Positions 33,048-41,732 of a stretch of DNA of 64,000 nt are shown here, piece by piece. The position numbers and the translations under genes were made by a program. A model generated the notes under the pieces. The model was not told where the DNA came from. It saw nothing but the letters and a program-made list of their open reading frames with translations, and did not search any database. The stretch's first letter is position 1; each line of letters opens with the position of its first letter. Source of the DNA: CAITQP01 sp964387965 (GTDB lineage: Bacteria; Patescibacteriota; Minisyncoccia; Phycocordibacterales; UBA9973); contig CAYLXO010000001.1 of the NCBI GenBank assembly GCA_964387965.1, forward strand, positions 1 through 64,000. The letters run 5' to 3'.

Positions 33048-34049
33048 ATGAGTTTATCAATCGGAATTGTTGGGTTGCCTAATGTCGGAAAGTCGACGCT
33101 CTTCAACGCTCTTACAAAAAAAGGCGTGCCAGCAGAGAACTATCCATTTTGTACCATCGACCCATCAGTCGGGATAGTTGGAGTACCTGACGATCGTCTT
33201 ACAAAACTTTCGGAATTTTCAAAATCTGCAAAAACTATTCCTGTAGCGATTGAATTCGTAGATATCGCAGGGCTTGTTGCAGGAGCATCAAAAGGGGAAG
33301 GGCTTGGAAATAAGTTTCTTGCAAATATCCGTGAGACAGATGCCATTTTGCATATGGTGCGTACATTTCGTGATGACGATGTAATACACGTAGCAAACAA
33401 AGTTGATCCACTTACTGATGTTGCTGTTATCAATATGGAGCTTATTCTTGCAGACCTTGAAACAGTCGAAAAGCGTATCGTATCAAATGGGCGTGATGCA
33501 CGACGTGGTGAAAAGGATGCAGTATTACTTGAAGGCGCCCTTGAAAAATTGAAGACTGCACTTCTCTCTGAGACAATGGCAAACGCTGTTTCGTTTGATG
33601 AAAAAGAATTGCCACTCGTAAAACAACTCAATCTTCTTACAATGAAGCCAATGCTTTTTTGTCTCAATGTTTCTGCTGCGAGTGAAAATAGCGCAAAAGA
33701 AATTAAATCTCAGCTTCCGGGACCATCAGTAGAAGTTGATCCAGTGTTCGAAGCTGGATTTGATAATCTTATTACTGCAGCGTATGAACTATTGGGACTA
33801 GAAACATTTTTCACCACCGGAGAAGATGAATCTCGAGCTTGGACTATAAAGAAGGGAAGCACAGCTCCTATTGCAGGTACAGCAATTCACACAGATTTTA
33901 AGGACAAATTTATTCGTGCAGAAGTTATAAACTGGCAAGAACTTTTGGATGCAGGTAGTTACGGGGAAGCACGCTCAAAAGGAAAGGTACGAACGGAAGG
34001 AAAAGAGTATATCGTAAAAGACGGCGACGTCATTGAATTTAAGATATAA
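33048..34049 (+). CDS. ychF: Ribosome-binding ATPase/GTPase YchF
   Basis: Conserved P-loop NTPase of the Obg family that prefers ATP and binds ribosomes. 333 residues. G1 GLPNVGKST lies near the start (~7-15), G3 is FVDIAGLVAGASKGEGLG, and the position of the usual NKxD is the family-typical NVS (CLNVSA), consistent with ATP preference. A C-terminal TGS domain ends IVKDGDVIEFKI. I chose the ATG at 33048 because the family starts at this point; an in-frame extension to 32994 overlaps the upstream gene and has no homology. Confidence 0.95.
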   Translation: MSLSIGIVGLPNVGKSTLFNALTKKGVPAENYPFCTIDPSVGIVGVPDDRLTKLSEFSKSAKTIPVAIEFVDIAGLVAGASKGEGLGNKFLANIRETDAILHMVRTFRDDDVIHVANKVDPLTDVAVINMELILADLETVEKRIVSNGRDARRGEKDAVLLEGALEKLKTALLSETMANAVSFDEKELPLVKQLNLLTMKPMLFCLNVSAASENSAKEIKSQLPGPSVEVDPVFEAGFDNLITAAYELLGLETFFTTGEDESRAWTIKKGSTAPIAGTAIHTDFKDKFIRAEVINWQELLDAGSYGEARSKGKVRTEGKEYIVKDGDVIEFKI

Positions 34050-34066
34050 GTACAACAAGTTTTCAC

Positions 34067-34098
34067 GAAAAATGCCCTTTAAAATAAGGGTATTTTTC
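34067..34098 (+). terminator. Terminator after ychF
   Basis: GAAAAATgCCCTT / AAGGGtATTTTTC stem with a short A/T loop and flanking T tract. Confidence 0.7.
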
Positions 34099-34111
34099 AT
34101 AATGTAACTGT

Positions 34112-34140
34112 TTGACAATAATGTCAAAATATGATAGAAT
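34112..34140 (+). promoter_or_regulatory. Near-consensus promoter of DS-repeat gene
   Basis: TTGACA (34112-34117), 17-nt spacer, TAGAAT (34135-34140) with an extended TGA. Start near 34147 gives an unusually long leader of ~117 nt. It is one of only a few clearly leadered genes here. Confidence 0.8.
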
Positions 34141-34181
34141 AGTGTTAATTAGTGTCTCTTTGAAAATAACGTTTCAGTCTC

Positions 34182-34233
34182 GTTTTTTGGTTGTCTCGGC
34201 TACTTGTATCGGTGGTCAAGACAACCAAAAAAC
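34182..34233 (+). promoter_or_regulatory. Long perfect hairpin in the 5' leader
   Basis: GTTTTTTGGTTGTCT (34182-34196) pairs without mismatch with AGACAACCAAAAAAC (34219-34233), loop 22 nt. It ends 30 nt before the ATG in an A-rich stretch with no Shine-Dalgarno sequence. It may stabilise the mRNA or control translation. Confidence 0.65.
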
Positions 34234-34263
34234 AAAAACTAAAACAAAATAAAACACACGTTT

Positions 34264-35943
34264 ATGAAAAAACAGATTCTATTGTTCGCGATCATGCCAG
34301 TGTTGTTCCTGGTGTTCGGCCAAAAAGTATTTGGCCAAGTGAAGCATGTTTATGGCTTCTATTACACCTACGATCTACGCCGGACTAATGATCCGGCCAT
34401 AGAAGTTCGTAGTATGCCCTTTGGGTTTGGAAACGAACCCGAATATGTTCGAAAATTCTTTGAAGACACACTTCCATGTGTAAAACAACTCAAAGAATCT
34501 AAAGAATATAGTGTCTATGACAGCGTCTATAAATTCTATGGATTTATGGGCAATGCACAACAAAAACATGCAGATAGCATGTTTCTAAAAATGTGCAGTC
34601 CTGACGCACGGGTAAATCCTGGTGACTGGATACAAGTGATGTACCTAAATACTAAAAATGTTGATGTGTTCAATTACGACTTACGTATTGGATACTACAA
34701 CGGAAAAGTAACACAAGGTCTGATCTATTATCAGGTTAAAAATGGCACTTTGTTTGGTCGGTACAAAATTGAGGGGAACAACACCTCACTTGAAGCTGAT
34801 CCTTTTGACGTAACAGTCAAAGAAATGATTTCTTATGAATCAAACAAACGAAAGCTTGCCAAATTAGTACCAGTAAAGCCTGTAACTACAGGTGCGGTTA
34901 CGTACACAGAAGAAAAGAAAAAAGGTGGCAGAGTTGTTGTAAAAATTCTCCAAGACGGAGAACCAGCATTCCCACCTGTATTTGATTCTGTGAAGTACAA
35001 AGACAGTGTAAGTCGTAGAATAGCGTTTGTAAGCGATTCTATGCAAAAAATTAAAACGGCTGATTCAGTTCAGAAAGCGCAACTTGCATCCAAAGCTGAT
35101 TCGACTGCGAAAGCGCAACTTGCAATTGCAAAAGCGGCCAAAAATGCAGAATGGCGAGCACATGTGGCAGATTCGATTCAAAAACATGTTGCTGATTCAA
35201 CTACTAATGCACTTGTGATTGAAGCCAATAATGGAATTGTTGCTCTTAAAAAGGCAAGTTATTCCGCAGATAGTTTCAGGCGGACATTACGCATGTCAAA
35301 GACTGAACTTCGTGCAGATTCAATTGCAAGGAAAAAGAAAGCTGATTCAAGTAGGCTTGCGGTAAAGAAAGCAAGGGCCGATTCAGTTGCATTTGCTAAA
35401 AAAGAAGCACAGGCAAAACTTGATTCTGTAAAAGCACAGAAAGAATTGGCTCATTTGCAGAAAAAGCACGAGGATTCAATTAAGCGTGTAAATGATGCAA
35501 CGCTACTTGCAGCGCGTATGGATTCGATCAAGCAGGTACACCTTGCAGATTCAATTCAGAATGCACATGTACGAGATTCAACTGTACAGTCATTACGTGC
35601 TCTTGCTACAGCAGATTCGATTCGAAGACACTACGTTTTTGATTCGACTGCAAATGCACTGCGAGCCANNNNNNNNNNNNNNNNNNNNNNNNNNNNNNNN
35701 NNNNNNNNNNNNNNNNNNNNNNNNNNNNNNNNNNNNNNNNNNNNNNNNNNNNNNNNNNNNNNNNNNNNGCAAAGTCCGAATATTGTTTCTACAATACCGG
35801 CAAAAGATGAACGTTATATCACAATTCAAGGAGTTACATACGATCGTGAAAAGTACGATATAAAACTAATCGAGGGTCCATCAACTGATGGACCAAATGG
35901 AAGAAAAATAAGACACTTTCATTATCAAATCAAAAAAAAGTAA
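34264..35943 (+). CDS. Secreted DS-repeat protein, Bacteroidota-like (interrupted by gap)
   Basis: Signal peptide (MKKQILLFAIMPVLFLVFGQ, cut near VFGQ-VK), then a ~150-residue globular domain with two Cys. A long helical region (about 255-468) follows, built from Ala-Asp-Ser repeats (ADSIQKA, ADSTAKAQ, HVADSIQ, RADSIARKKKADS). After a 100-N gap comes a short basic C-terminus (YITIQGVTYDREKYDIKLI ... HYQIKKK). ADS-type repeats are characteristic of secreted Bacteroidota proteins and look foreign among these CPR genes. The gap falls in the repeat and its flanks share no overlap, so repeat units of unknown number are missing. Reading frame across the gap is not assured. Function unknown; gene transfer from a host is a hypothesis. 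Confidence 0.7.
   Translation: MKKQILLFAIMPVLFLVFGQKVFGQVKHVYGFYYTYDLRRTNDPAIEVRSMPFGFGNEPEYVRKFFEDTLPCVKQLKESKEYSVYDSVYKFYGFMGNAQQKHADSMFLKMCSPDARVNPGDWIQVMYLNTKNVDVFNYDLRIGYYNGKVTQGLIYYQVKNGTLFGRYKIEGNNTSLEADPFDVTVKEMISYESNKRKLAKLVPVKPVTTGAVTYTEEKKKGGRVVVKILQDGEPAFPPVFDSVKYKDSVSRRIAFVSDSMQKIKTADSVQKAQLASKADSTAKAQLAIAKAAKNAEWRAHVADSIQKHVADSTTNALVIEANNGIVALKKASYSADSFRRTLRMSKTELRADSIARKKKADSSRLAVKKARADSVAFAKKEAQAKLDSVKAQKELAHLQKKHEDSIKRVNDATLLAARMDSIKQVHLADSIQNAHVRDSTVQSLRALATADSIRRHYVFDSTANALRAXXXXXXXXXXXXXXXXXXXXXXXXXXXXXXXXXXQSPNIVSTIPAKDERYITIQGVTYDREKYDIKLIEGPSTDGPNGRKIRHFHYQIKKK
35669..35768. other. Assembly gap (100 N) inside the repeat region
   Basis: Unlike the gaps at 21473 and 56289, the flanks do not overlap. 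Real sequence of unknown length is missing, probably more ADS repeats. Confidence 0.85.
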
Positions 35944-35961
35944 TGCTCAACCAATGAGCAC

Positions 35962-35991
35962 AATAGCCCCCAGCTTGCTGGGGGCTATTTT
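35962..35991 (+). terminator. Strong intrinsic terminator
   Basis: AATAGCCCCCAGC / GCTGGGGGCTATT stem with TT loop and T tract. Confidence 0.9.
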
Positions 35992-35996
35992 CGTGG

Positions 35997-36013
35997 TAGC
36001 ATGGTCACATCTA
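35997..36013 (+). promoter_or_regulatory. Possible extended -10 before tsaC/sua5
   Basis: TGG-TAGCAT at 35994-36002, 10 nt before the ATG at 36013. It overlaps the tail of the preceding terminator. It supports the 36013 start over 36001. Confidence 0.4.
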
Positions 36014-36555
36014 TGAATACTGATGTTATTCGTATGCTCAAAAAAGGGGGAGTTGGGATTCTTCCGACCGATACACTCTACGGAGTTGTTGCTCAAGCGC
36101 TTTCACGAAAAGGTGTTGCGCGCATCTATTCCGTAAAAGGTCGCAATGAGGGCAAGCCACTTATTATTTTGATACCAGACATACTTTCTTTGAGAAAGTT
36201 TAATGTCACTCTTTCACCAGAACAAAAAAAATATGTAGAAAAGTCATGGCCAGGACCAGTATCGATTATTGTGTCGTGTCGTACAAAACAATTTGAATAT
36301 TTACACCGCGGGACAAAATCGCTCGCGTTTCGTATGCCAAAAAGTATCGCACTTAGGAATTTTTTGAAAAAAACAGGTCCACTTGTTGCACCATCGGCAA
36401 ATCCTCAAGGACTTAAGCCCGCATCGACAGTTGCTGAAGCAAAAAAATATTTTGGCGATACTGTAGACTTCTACGTTTCTGGAGGCAAAAAAACAGGCAA
36501 GCCGTCACGTGTCGTGTCGTTACTTGCCGAAAAGCCTGAAGTACTACGCGCTTAA
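36013..36555 (+). CDS. tsaC: Threonylcarbamoyl-AMP synthase (TsaC/Sua5/YrdC family)
   Basis: Makes threonylcarbamoyl-AMP from threonine, bicarbonate and ATP for t6A37 tRNA modification. 180 residues, a YrdC-only form without the Sua5 C-terminal domain. Family motifs are PTDTLYGVVAQ, the KxR nucleotide-binding motif SVKGRNEGKPL, WPGPVSIIV, FRMPKS and APSANPQG. The start at 36013 gives the usual short N-terminus before GGVGILPTDTLYG; the ATG at 36001 would add four residues. The partners TsaB/D/E are not in the window. Confidence 0.92.
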   Translation: MNTDVIRMLKKGGVGILPTDTLYGVVAQALSRKGVARIYSVKGRNEGKPLIILIPDILSLRKFNVTLSPEQKKYVEKSWPGPVSIIVSCRTKQFEYLHRGTKSLAFRMPKSIALRNFLKKTGPLVAPSANPQGLKPASTVAEAKKYFGDTVDFYVSGGKKTGKPSRVVSLLAEKPEVLRA

Positions 36556-36558
36556 ATA

Positions 36559-37092
36559 TTATTCGCCCAAAATACTTTTGTTGGTTGGGTTGTTTGCACG
36601 TCGCTTCATTTCCGCGATTTCTTTCCCGAGTTCTTTGAGTGAATGCTCGATTTTTTCTAGCATTTCTCGTTCTGCTGGACTTTGTTTGTGTGAGCTATTG
36701 TCGTCTTCTGATTCTGAGATTTCTTCCACGTCTTCTTGGATTTCGTCCACATCTTCTTGAATCTCGTCGATGTCTTCTTGAATCTCGTCGATGTCTTCTT
36801 GAATTTCATCGACATCTCTTGCGACCTCGCGCAAATGCTTTGTTTGACGATTGACGCTCATTTGAATAAAGATAGCCAAATAGATTGCTTCGAGTGATAC
36901 AAGAGTTGTCACCGTAAGAAGAATGACTTCAAAGTTCACACCAAGGAAATAAAGGAAAAAAGATACGATGAAAAAAATCGTATGAACGATGAGGGAGTTG
37001 GTTGAACCTACCCAACGTGTTGCTCGAAATGAAATATATTCAATTTTTGATTCGCCTTCCTTTCGAGGTGGCGGAGCTTTACGGGGAGTCAT
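36559..37092 (-). CDS. DUF1003-like two-helix membrane protein with heptad coiled coil
   Basis: 177 residues. A basic N-terminus precedes two transmembrane helices (~32-52, ~55-78) with TRWVGSTNSLIVHTIFF and SLEAIYLAIFIQMSVNRQTK, which I recognise from CPR proteins annotated DUF1003 or iron-permease-like. A coiled coil of near-identical heptads DEIQEDI follows (about 94-121), then an acidic and basic helical tail. The heptads are encoded by 21-bp tandem repeats. A membrane-tethered spacer or oligomerisation role is likely; ion transport is not supported because the helices are too few. Its minus-strand TATAAT lies 8 nt before the ATG. Confidence 0.7.
   Translation of the reverse strand: MTPRKAPPPRKEGESKIEYISFRATRWVGSTNSLIVHTIFFIVSFFLYFLGVNFEVILLTVTTLVSLEAIYLAIFIQMSVNRQTKHLREVARDVDEIQEDIDEIQEDIDEIQEDVDEIQEDVEEISESEDDNSSHKQSPAEREMLEKIEHSLKELGKEIAEMKRRANNPTNKSILGE
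36723..36815. repeat. 21-bp tandem repeat encoding coiled-coil heptads
   Basis: About four copies of a 21-bp unit (plus strand TCTTCTTGAATCTCGTCGA plus two bases), with nearly identical central copies. It reads as DEIQED(I/V) on the minus strand. Slippage could change the coiled-coil length. Confidence 0.85.
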
Positions 37093-37106
37093 TGGGTGGT
37101 ATTATA
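37093..37106 (-). promoter_or_regulatory. Leaderless promoter of DUF1003-like gene
   Basis: Minus-strand TATAAT (plus 37101-37106) ends 8 nt before the ATG at 37092. Confidence 0.6.
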
Positions 37107-37136
37107 CTACATATATAAAAATAATAGCTATATTCT

Positions 37137-37688
37137 ATGGACACAACAGAAAGCACAACAAATAAAAAAGGAGGGTTTGTCAAATGGGCAGTCATTTTCG
37201 GAATCGTTGTCGTCCTCAATCTGTTTTTTAACTACGCGCTTTCACTTGTATATAAACAGCCTTCATACGAAGAGTACATGCCACAAGCACAAGTAGTGGA
37301 GCCTATCACTAATAAAGAAGATTGTTTGAAAGTTGGAGGTCAGTGGACTGATCCAGATACACGACTCGTAATAGAAGGAACAAAAACAATGCCAGCAGTT
37401 GGATATTGTGATCCGAATTTCACAAAACAGCAGGAGTTTAGTAAGGCACAAAAAGATTACAACCGTAATGTATTTATAATTCTCTCACTGCTCGGTGTCT
37501 CATCTCTTATTCTCGGCGTCGTGCTTTCAAATTTGATTCTGTCGCTAGGATTTTCATGGGGAGGAGTATTATCACTTGTTATTGCGTCAATGCGATACTG
37601 GACTGACGCAGACAATCTGGTAAAAGTAATTATTCTTGGAGTTGCATTGGGTGCACTAATCTATATAGCCGTAAAAAAGTTTAATTAA
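37137..37688 (+). CDS. Membrane protein with extracellular Cys loop, unknown function
   Basis: 183 residues. One transmembrane helix is near residues 17-37, followed by a ~70-residue outside loop with Cys in KEDCLKVGGQWTDP and VGYCDPNF, which could form a disulfide. Two or three further helices lie between ~118 and 180. The CLKVGGQW-type sequence recurs in CPR membrane proteins but has no assigned role. It ends 3 nt before leuS, so the two probably share a transcript. Confidence 0.65.
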   Translation: MDTTESTTNKKGGFVKWAVIFGIVVVLNLFFNYALSLVYKQPSYEEYMPQAQVVEPITNKEDCLKVGGQWTDPDTRLVIEGTKTMPAVGYCDPNFTKQQEFSKAQKDYNRNVFIILSLLGVSSLILGVVLSNLILSLGFSWGGVLSLVIASMRYWTDADNLVKVIILGVALGALIYIAVKKFN

Positions 37689-37691
37689 CAT

Positions 37692-39995
37692 ATGAAAGAA
37701 TATAACCATCTAGCAATCGAAAAAAAGTGGCAAAAAGAATGGGAAAAAAAGAAAATATATACCGCAAAGGAATCAAAGAGTGGTAAAAAATTTTTTGGTC
37801 TCATAGAATTTCCGTATCCATCAGGAGCGGGTCTTCACGTTGGTCATGTCCGTAGTAATACCGCGATGGATATTATTTCGCGTAAACGACGCATGGAAGG
37901 GTATAGTGTGCTGTATCCAATCGGATGGGACGCCTTTGGTCTACCGACTGAGCAGTACGCTATAAAAACAGGTACACCACCAGCGATTGTTACAAAGAAA
38001 AATACTGATACATTTCGCAAACAGCTCAAGTCTATTGGTTTTGGTTTTGACTGGTCGCGCGAAATAAATACAACCGATCCAAAGTATTACAAATGGACGC
38101 AGTGGATTTTTTTGCAGTTTTACAAAAAGGGTCTTGCGTATAAAGCAAAGACCACTATCAATTGGTGTCCAAAAGATAAAATCGGTCTTGCAAACGAAGA
38201 AGTAGTAAATGGTACATGTGAGCGCTGTGGAACTCCTACAGAAAAAAGAGAAAAGGAGCAGTGGATGCTCGCTATTACAAAGTATGCAGATCGGTTGGAC
38301 AAAGATTTGGATGATGTAGATTTTCTCCCAAGAATTAAAACTCAGCAGAGAAATTGGATTGGTAAAAGTGAGGGAAGCGAAATAAACTTTCATCTTAGAG
38401 GGATTGGAAAAGTAATAAGAATATTTACAACTCGTGCTGATACAATCTTTGGCGCGACTTTTGTTGCGATTGCTCCCGAACATCCATTGATACAAGACCT
38501 TAAAGATAAAATTTCAAATTTTAATGAAGTTGAAAAATATATTTCGGAGGCAAAAAAGAAGAATGACATTGTACGCACAGCAGAAGGTAAAGATAAAAAA
38601 GGAATTCAACTTTTAGGAATAGAAGCAGTTAATCCTGCGAGCCACAAATTAATTACCGTTTGGGTCGCTGATTACGTTCTGCCAGATTTTGGAACTGGTG
38701 CGATTATGGGTGTGCCTCAACACGATGAAAGAGATAGAATGTTTGCAGAAAAATATAATCTTGAAATCGTTGATGCTCCACTTGTTGATTCGAAAAAAAT
38801 AACAGAGGAACTCGGTGGTATATTACTTACAAAATTTAAGTTGCGTGACTGGGTATTTTCTCGTCAGCGATACTGGGGTGAGCCAATTCCTATTGTTCAT
38901 TGTCCGAAATGTGGTGAGGTTCCTGTTCCAGAAAAAGAATTGCCACTCAAGCTTCCAAAAGTAAAATCATACATGCCTACTGACAACGGTGAGAGTCCGC
39001 TTGCCGTTATTTCAAAATGGGTGAATACAAAATGTCCTACATGTAAGGGGCCAGCAAAGCGCGAAACAGATACAATGCCGAACTGGGCAGGAAGTTCATG
39101 GTATTACCTTCGATATGTTGATCCAAAAAATGCAAAACACTTTGCAGATAAGACGAAGCTCGATTTTTGGACACCAGTCGACTGGTATAACGGAGGGATG
39201 GAGCATACAACACTACACCTTTTGTACTCACGATTTTGGCATAAATTCTTATACGACATTGGACTTGTTCCAACAAAAGAACCATACCAAAAGCGCACAA
39301 GTCATGGAATGATTTTGGCAGAGGGGGGAGAGAAAATGTCGAAATCTCGTGGAAATGTAGTAAATCCGGACGACATTATTTCTATATTTGGAGCAGATAC
39401 ATTTCGTCTCTATGAAATGTTTATGGGGCCATTTGACCAAGCTGTAGTATGGAGCACTGATTCAATGGTAGGTCCGCGCAGATTTATTGAGCGCGTATGG
39501 AAGATGCAGGACAAGGTAGCCGACAATGTACAAAACACACCATATGAAATAGTGTTGAATCAGACGATAAAAAAAGTTGGCGAAGACATTGAGACCATGG
39601 GCTTTAATACAGCTGTTTCTCAGCTTATGATGTGCTTGAACGAAATGGAAAAAAGCGAGTCTGTACAGACAGAAGATTTCAAATCGTTTTTGAAGTTGCT
39701 TGCACCATTTTCTCCACACGTTACAGAAGAGTTATGGAGCAAATTTGGAGAAAAGAAATCTATCCACCTGTCGTCATGGCCAGAATATAATTCAGACAAG
39801 CTTGTATCAGATACAGTCACAATTATGATTCAGGTAAATAGTAAAAACCGTGGAGAACTTACGGTTCCACGTTCAATTACAGAAGCTGAAGTTACGAAAC
39901 TTGCATTACTTGATGAGAAAATAAAAACGTATGTTAGCGGAGAACCCAAAAAAGTTATTTATGTTCCTGGAAGACTCATCAACATTGTTGCGTAA
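37692..39995 (+). CDS. leuS: Leucyl-tRNA synthetase, short form
   Basis: Charges tRNA-Leu. 767 residues, shorter than the usual ~820-880. HIGH motif HVGH is at 49-52 in PYPSGAGLHVGHVRS and KMSKS at 548-552 (GEKMSKSRGN). Zinc ligands CPKC ... CPTC are present. The editing domain keeps the Thr-rich TTRADTIFGATFVAIAPEHPL segment and the Asp of GVPQHDERD. The stretch between HDERD and KLRDWVFSRQRYWGEPIP is about 30-40 residues shorter than usual and lacks the typical DGVLINS-like strand. The C-terminal domain is complete to a VPGRLINIV end. Editing activity is probably retained but cannot be assumed. Confidence 0.95.
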   Translation: MKEYNHLAIEKKWQKEWEKKKIYTAKESKSGKKFFGLIEFPYPSGAGLHVGHVRSNTAMDIISRKRRMEGYSVLYPIGWDAFGLPTEQYAIKTGTPPAIVTKKNTDTFRKQLKSIGFGFDWSREINTTDPKYYKWTQWIFLQFYKKGLAYKAKTTINWCPKDKIGLANEEVVNGTCERCGTPTEKREKEQWMLAITKYADRLDKDLDDVDFLPRIKTQQRNWIGKSEGSEINFHLRGIGKVIRIFTTRADTIFGATFVAIAPEHPLIQDLKDKISNFNEVEKYISEAKKKNDIVRTAEGKDKKGIQLLGIEAVNPASHKLITVWVADYVLPDFGTGAIMGVPQHDERDRMFAEKYNLEIVDAPLVDSKKITEELGGILLTKFKLRDWVFSRQRYWGEPIPIVHCPKCGEVPVPEKELPLKLPKVKSYMPTDNGESPLAVISKWVNTKCPTCKGPAKRETDTMPNWAGSSWYYLRYVDPKNAKHFADKTKLDFWTPVDWYNGGMEHTTLHLLYSRFWHKFLYDIGLVPTKEPYQKRTSHGMILAEGGEKMSKSRGNVVNPDDIISIFGADTFRLYEMFMGPFDQAVVWSTDSMVGPRRFIERVWKMQDKVADNVQNTPYEIVLNQTIKKVGEDIETMGFNTAVSQLMMCLNEMEKSESVQTEDFKSFLKLLAPFSPHVTEELWSKFGEKKSIHLSSWPEYNSDKLVSDTVTIMIQVNSKNRGELTVPRSITEAEVTKLALLDEKIKTYVSGEPKKVIYVPGRLINIVA

Positions 39996-39998
39996 CAC

Positions 39999-41678
39999 AT
40001 GATACGAAGACTTTTTCAAAAAATAAACCAGAAATGGAATGGGATGCACGAAGCGGCGATTTTGCTTGGTGTGTTTTCCTTGTTGTCACAATTGCTCGGG
40101 CTCGTGCGTGACCGCATGTTTGCTCACAATATTGGTCCAGGACAAACGCTCGATATCTACTACGCGGCATTCCGTATTCCTGACTTTTTGTATTTATCGA
40201 TAGCATCGCTTGCTTCAATCACGGTACTTATGCCATTTTTGATTGAGCGGATGAATCATAGCAAGGAGCGAGCACGTCAATTTTTGAACGACGTGCTCAC
40301 TGGTTTTTTGTTGTTGCTTGTACTTGTTTCTGCAATCGTATTTATATTTATGAAAAAGATTGCAATTCTTGTTGCACCTGGTTTTACTGACGAAGCACTT
40401 TCTATGCTCGTGATGACTAGTCGTATCATGCTCCTTTCTCCAATTTTCCTAGGATTGTCGAATATGCTCGGGACTGTGACGCAGTTAATGAGAAAGTTTT
40501 TTATTTTTTCACTTTCGCCAATCTTTTATAATCTCGGGATAATTATCGGCCTTGTTTTTCTTTACCCACACTTTGGTGTATATGGTCTCGCTTTTGGTGT
40601 TGCTCTTGGAGCTGTACTTCATTTGCTTGTTCAAGTACCAACAATAATGGCAGCTGGATTTACTCCAAAGCTTTCAATGAGTTTGAAAAAAACGACACTC
40701 AAAGAGGTTATTGTTCTTTCACTTCCTCGTACACTTGGTCTTTCAATGAATAGTTTGGCGCTTCTTGTGGTGATGGCAATCGGTTCTACACTTACTGCTG
40801 GTTCAATCTCAATTTTCAACCTTTCATTCAATCTTGAAACAGTACCTGTAATGATTATTGGTATTTCTTACGCGGTAGCATCATTTCCAATGCTTGCAGA
40901 AGCTTTCTCTCAAGGGGATATGGCTCGTTGGAAAAGTTGTATTTTGTCCTCAATACGACAGATTATTTTTTGGTCGTTGCCACTTGCAACACTCTTTATT
41001 GTGCTTCGTGCACAAATCGTGCGAGTAGTGCTTGGTAGCGGAGCTTTTACTTGGAGTGATACAAAACTTACTGCAGCATGTCTTGCACTATTTTCACTTT
41101 CGATAATTGCTCAGAATATGATTTTGGTTACAGTGCGTGGTTTTTATTCTGCACATAATACAAAAACACCACTTTACATAAATACACTTTCAGCCGGTAT
41201 TATCATTGGCTGTTCGTTTTTGCTTGTGTATTTGTTTAATCACACACCAACATTTCATTACTTTATGATTTCGCTACTTCGAGTTGACGATGATCCTGCA
41301 GCAGCAGTGCTTATGCTTCCACTTGCATACTCAATCGGAACGATCATAAATGCCTTCTTACATTATCGTGATTTGAAGAAGTTATATATACAAGAAGACA
41401 ACGGTATAAAACGAACATTTTTTGAAAGTATTTCTGCTTCGTTTGCGATTGGTGTTGTCGCATATGGCATGCTTAATGTACTTGCGCCGTATTTTGAGAC
41501 TCATACAACTCTCGGACTCTTTTTACAAGGAGCAATAGCTGGGATCGTTGGCATACTCGCTGGTATTTGTGTACTTGTGCTTCTAAAAAGCGAGCCATTT
41601 TTCGCTCTTATTGGGGCGCTCAAGCAAAAGTTTTGGAAAGCAGATCTTGGTGCTGTTGAGACACACGAACACACATAG
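39999..41678 (+). CDS. murJ: Lipid II flippase MurJ
   Basis: Flips the lipid-linked peptidoglycan precursor across the membrane. 559 residues with about 14 transmembrane helices of the MviN/MOP fold. The N-terminal motif LSQLLGLVRDRMFAHNIGPGQTLDIYYAAFRIPDF is diagnostic and includes the Arg and Asp residues of the central cavity. It begins 3 nt after leuS. The presence of MurJ indicates a peptidoglycan wall. Confidence 0.93.
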   Translation: MIRRLFQKINQKWNGMHEAAILLGVFSLLSQLLGLVRDRMFAHNIGPGQTLDIYYAAFRIPDFLYLSIASLASITVLMPFLIERMNHSKERARQFLNDVLTGFLLLLVLVSAIVFIFMKKIAILVAPGFTDEALSMLVMTSRIMLLSPIFLGLSNMLGTVTQLMRKFFIFSLSPIFYNLGIIIGLVFLYPHFGVYGLAFGVALGAVLHLLVQVPTIMAAGFTPKLSMSLKKTTLKEVIVLSLPRTLGLSMNSLALLVVMAIGSTLTAGSISIFNLSFNLETVPVMIIGISYAVASFPMLAEAFSQGDMARWKSCILSSIRQIIFWSLPLATLFIVLRAQIVRVVLGSGAFTWSDTKLTAACLALFSLSIIAQNMILVTVRGFYSAHNTKTPLYINTLSAGIIIGCSFLLVYLFNHTPTFHYFMISLLRVDDDPAAAVLMLPLAYSIGTIINAFLHYRDLKKLYIQEDNGIKRTFFESISASFAIGVVAYGMLNVLAPYFETHTTLGLFLQGAIAGIVGILAGICVLVLLKSEPFFALIGALKQKFWKADLGAVETHEHT

Positions 41679-41711
41679 ACGCTTATTTCATTTTTTAAAA
41701 TCAGGTTTTTC

Positions 41712-41732
41712 TGCTAGTATGGCCGTACACGA
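41712..41732 (+). promoter_or_regulatory. Extended -10 promoter of lepA
   Basis: TGC-TAGTAT (TAGTAT at 41715-41720), 11 nt before the ATG at 41732; the leader would be about 5 nt. Confidence 0.5.

Noticed and set aside
36723..36815. 21-bp tandem units considered as a CRISPR-like array
   Set aside because: There are no spacers, the units are contiguous and in frame, and they encode heptads in a clear gene.
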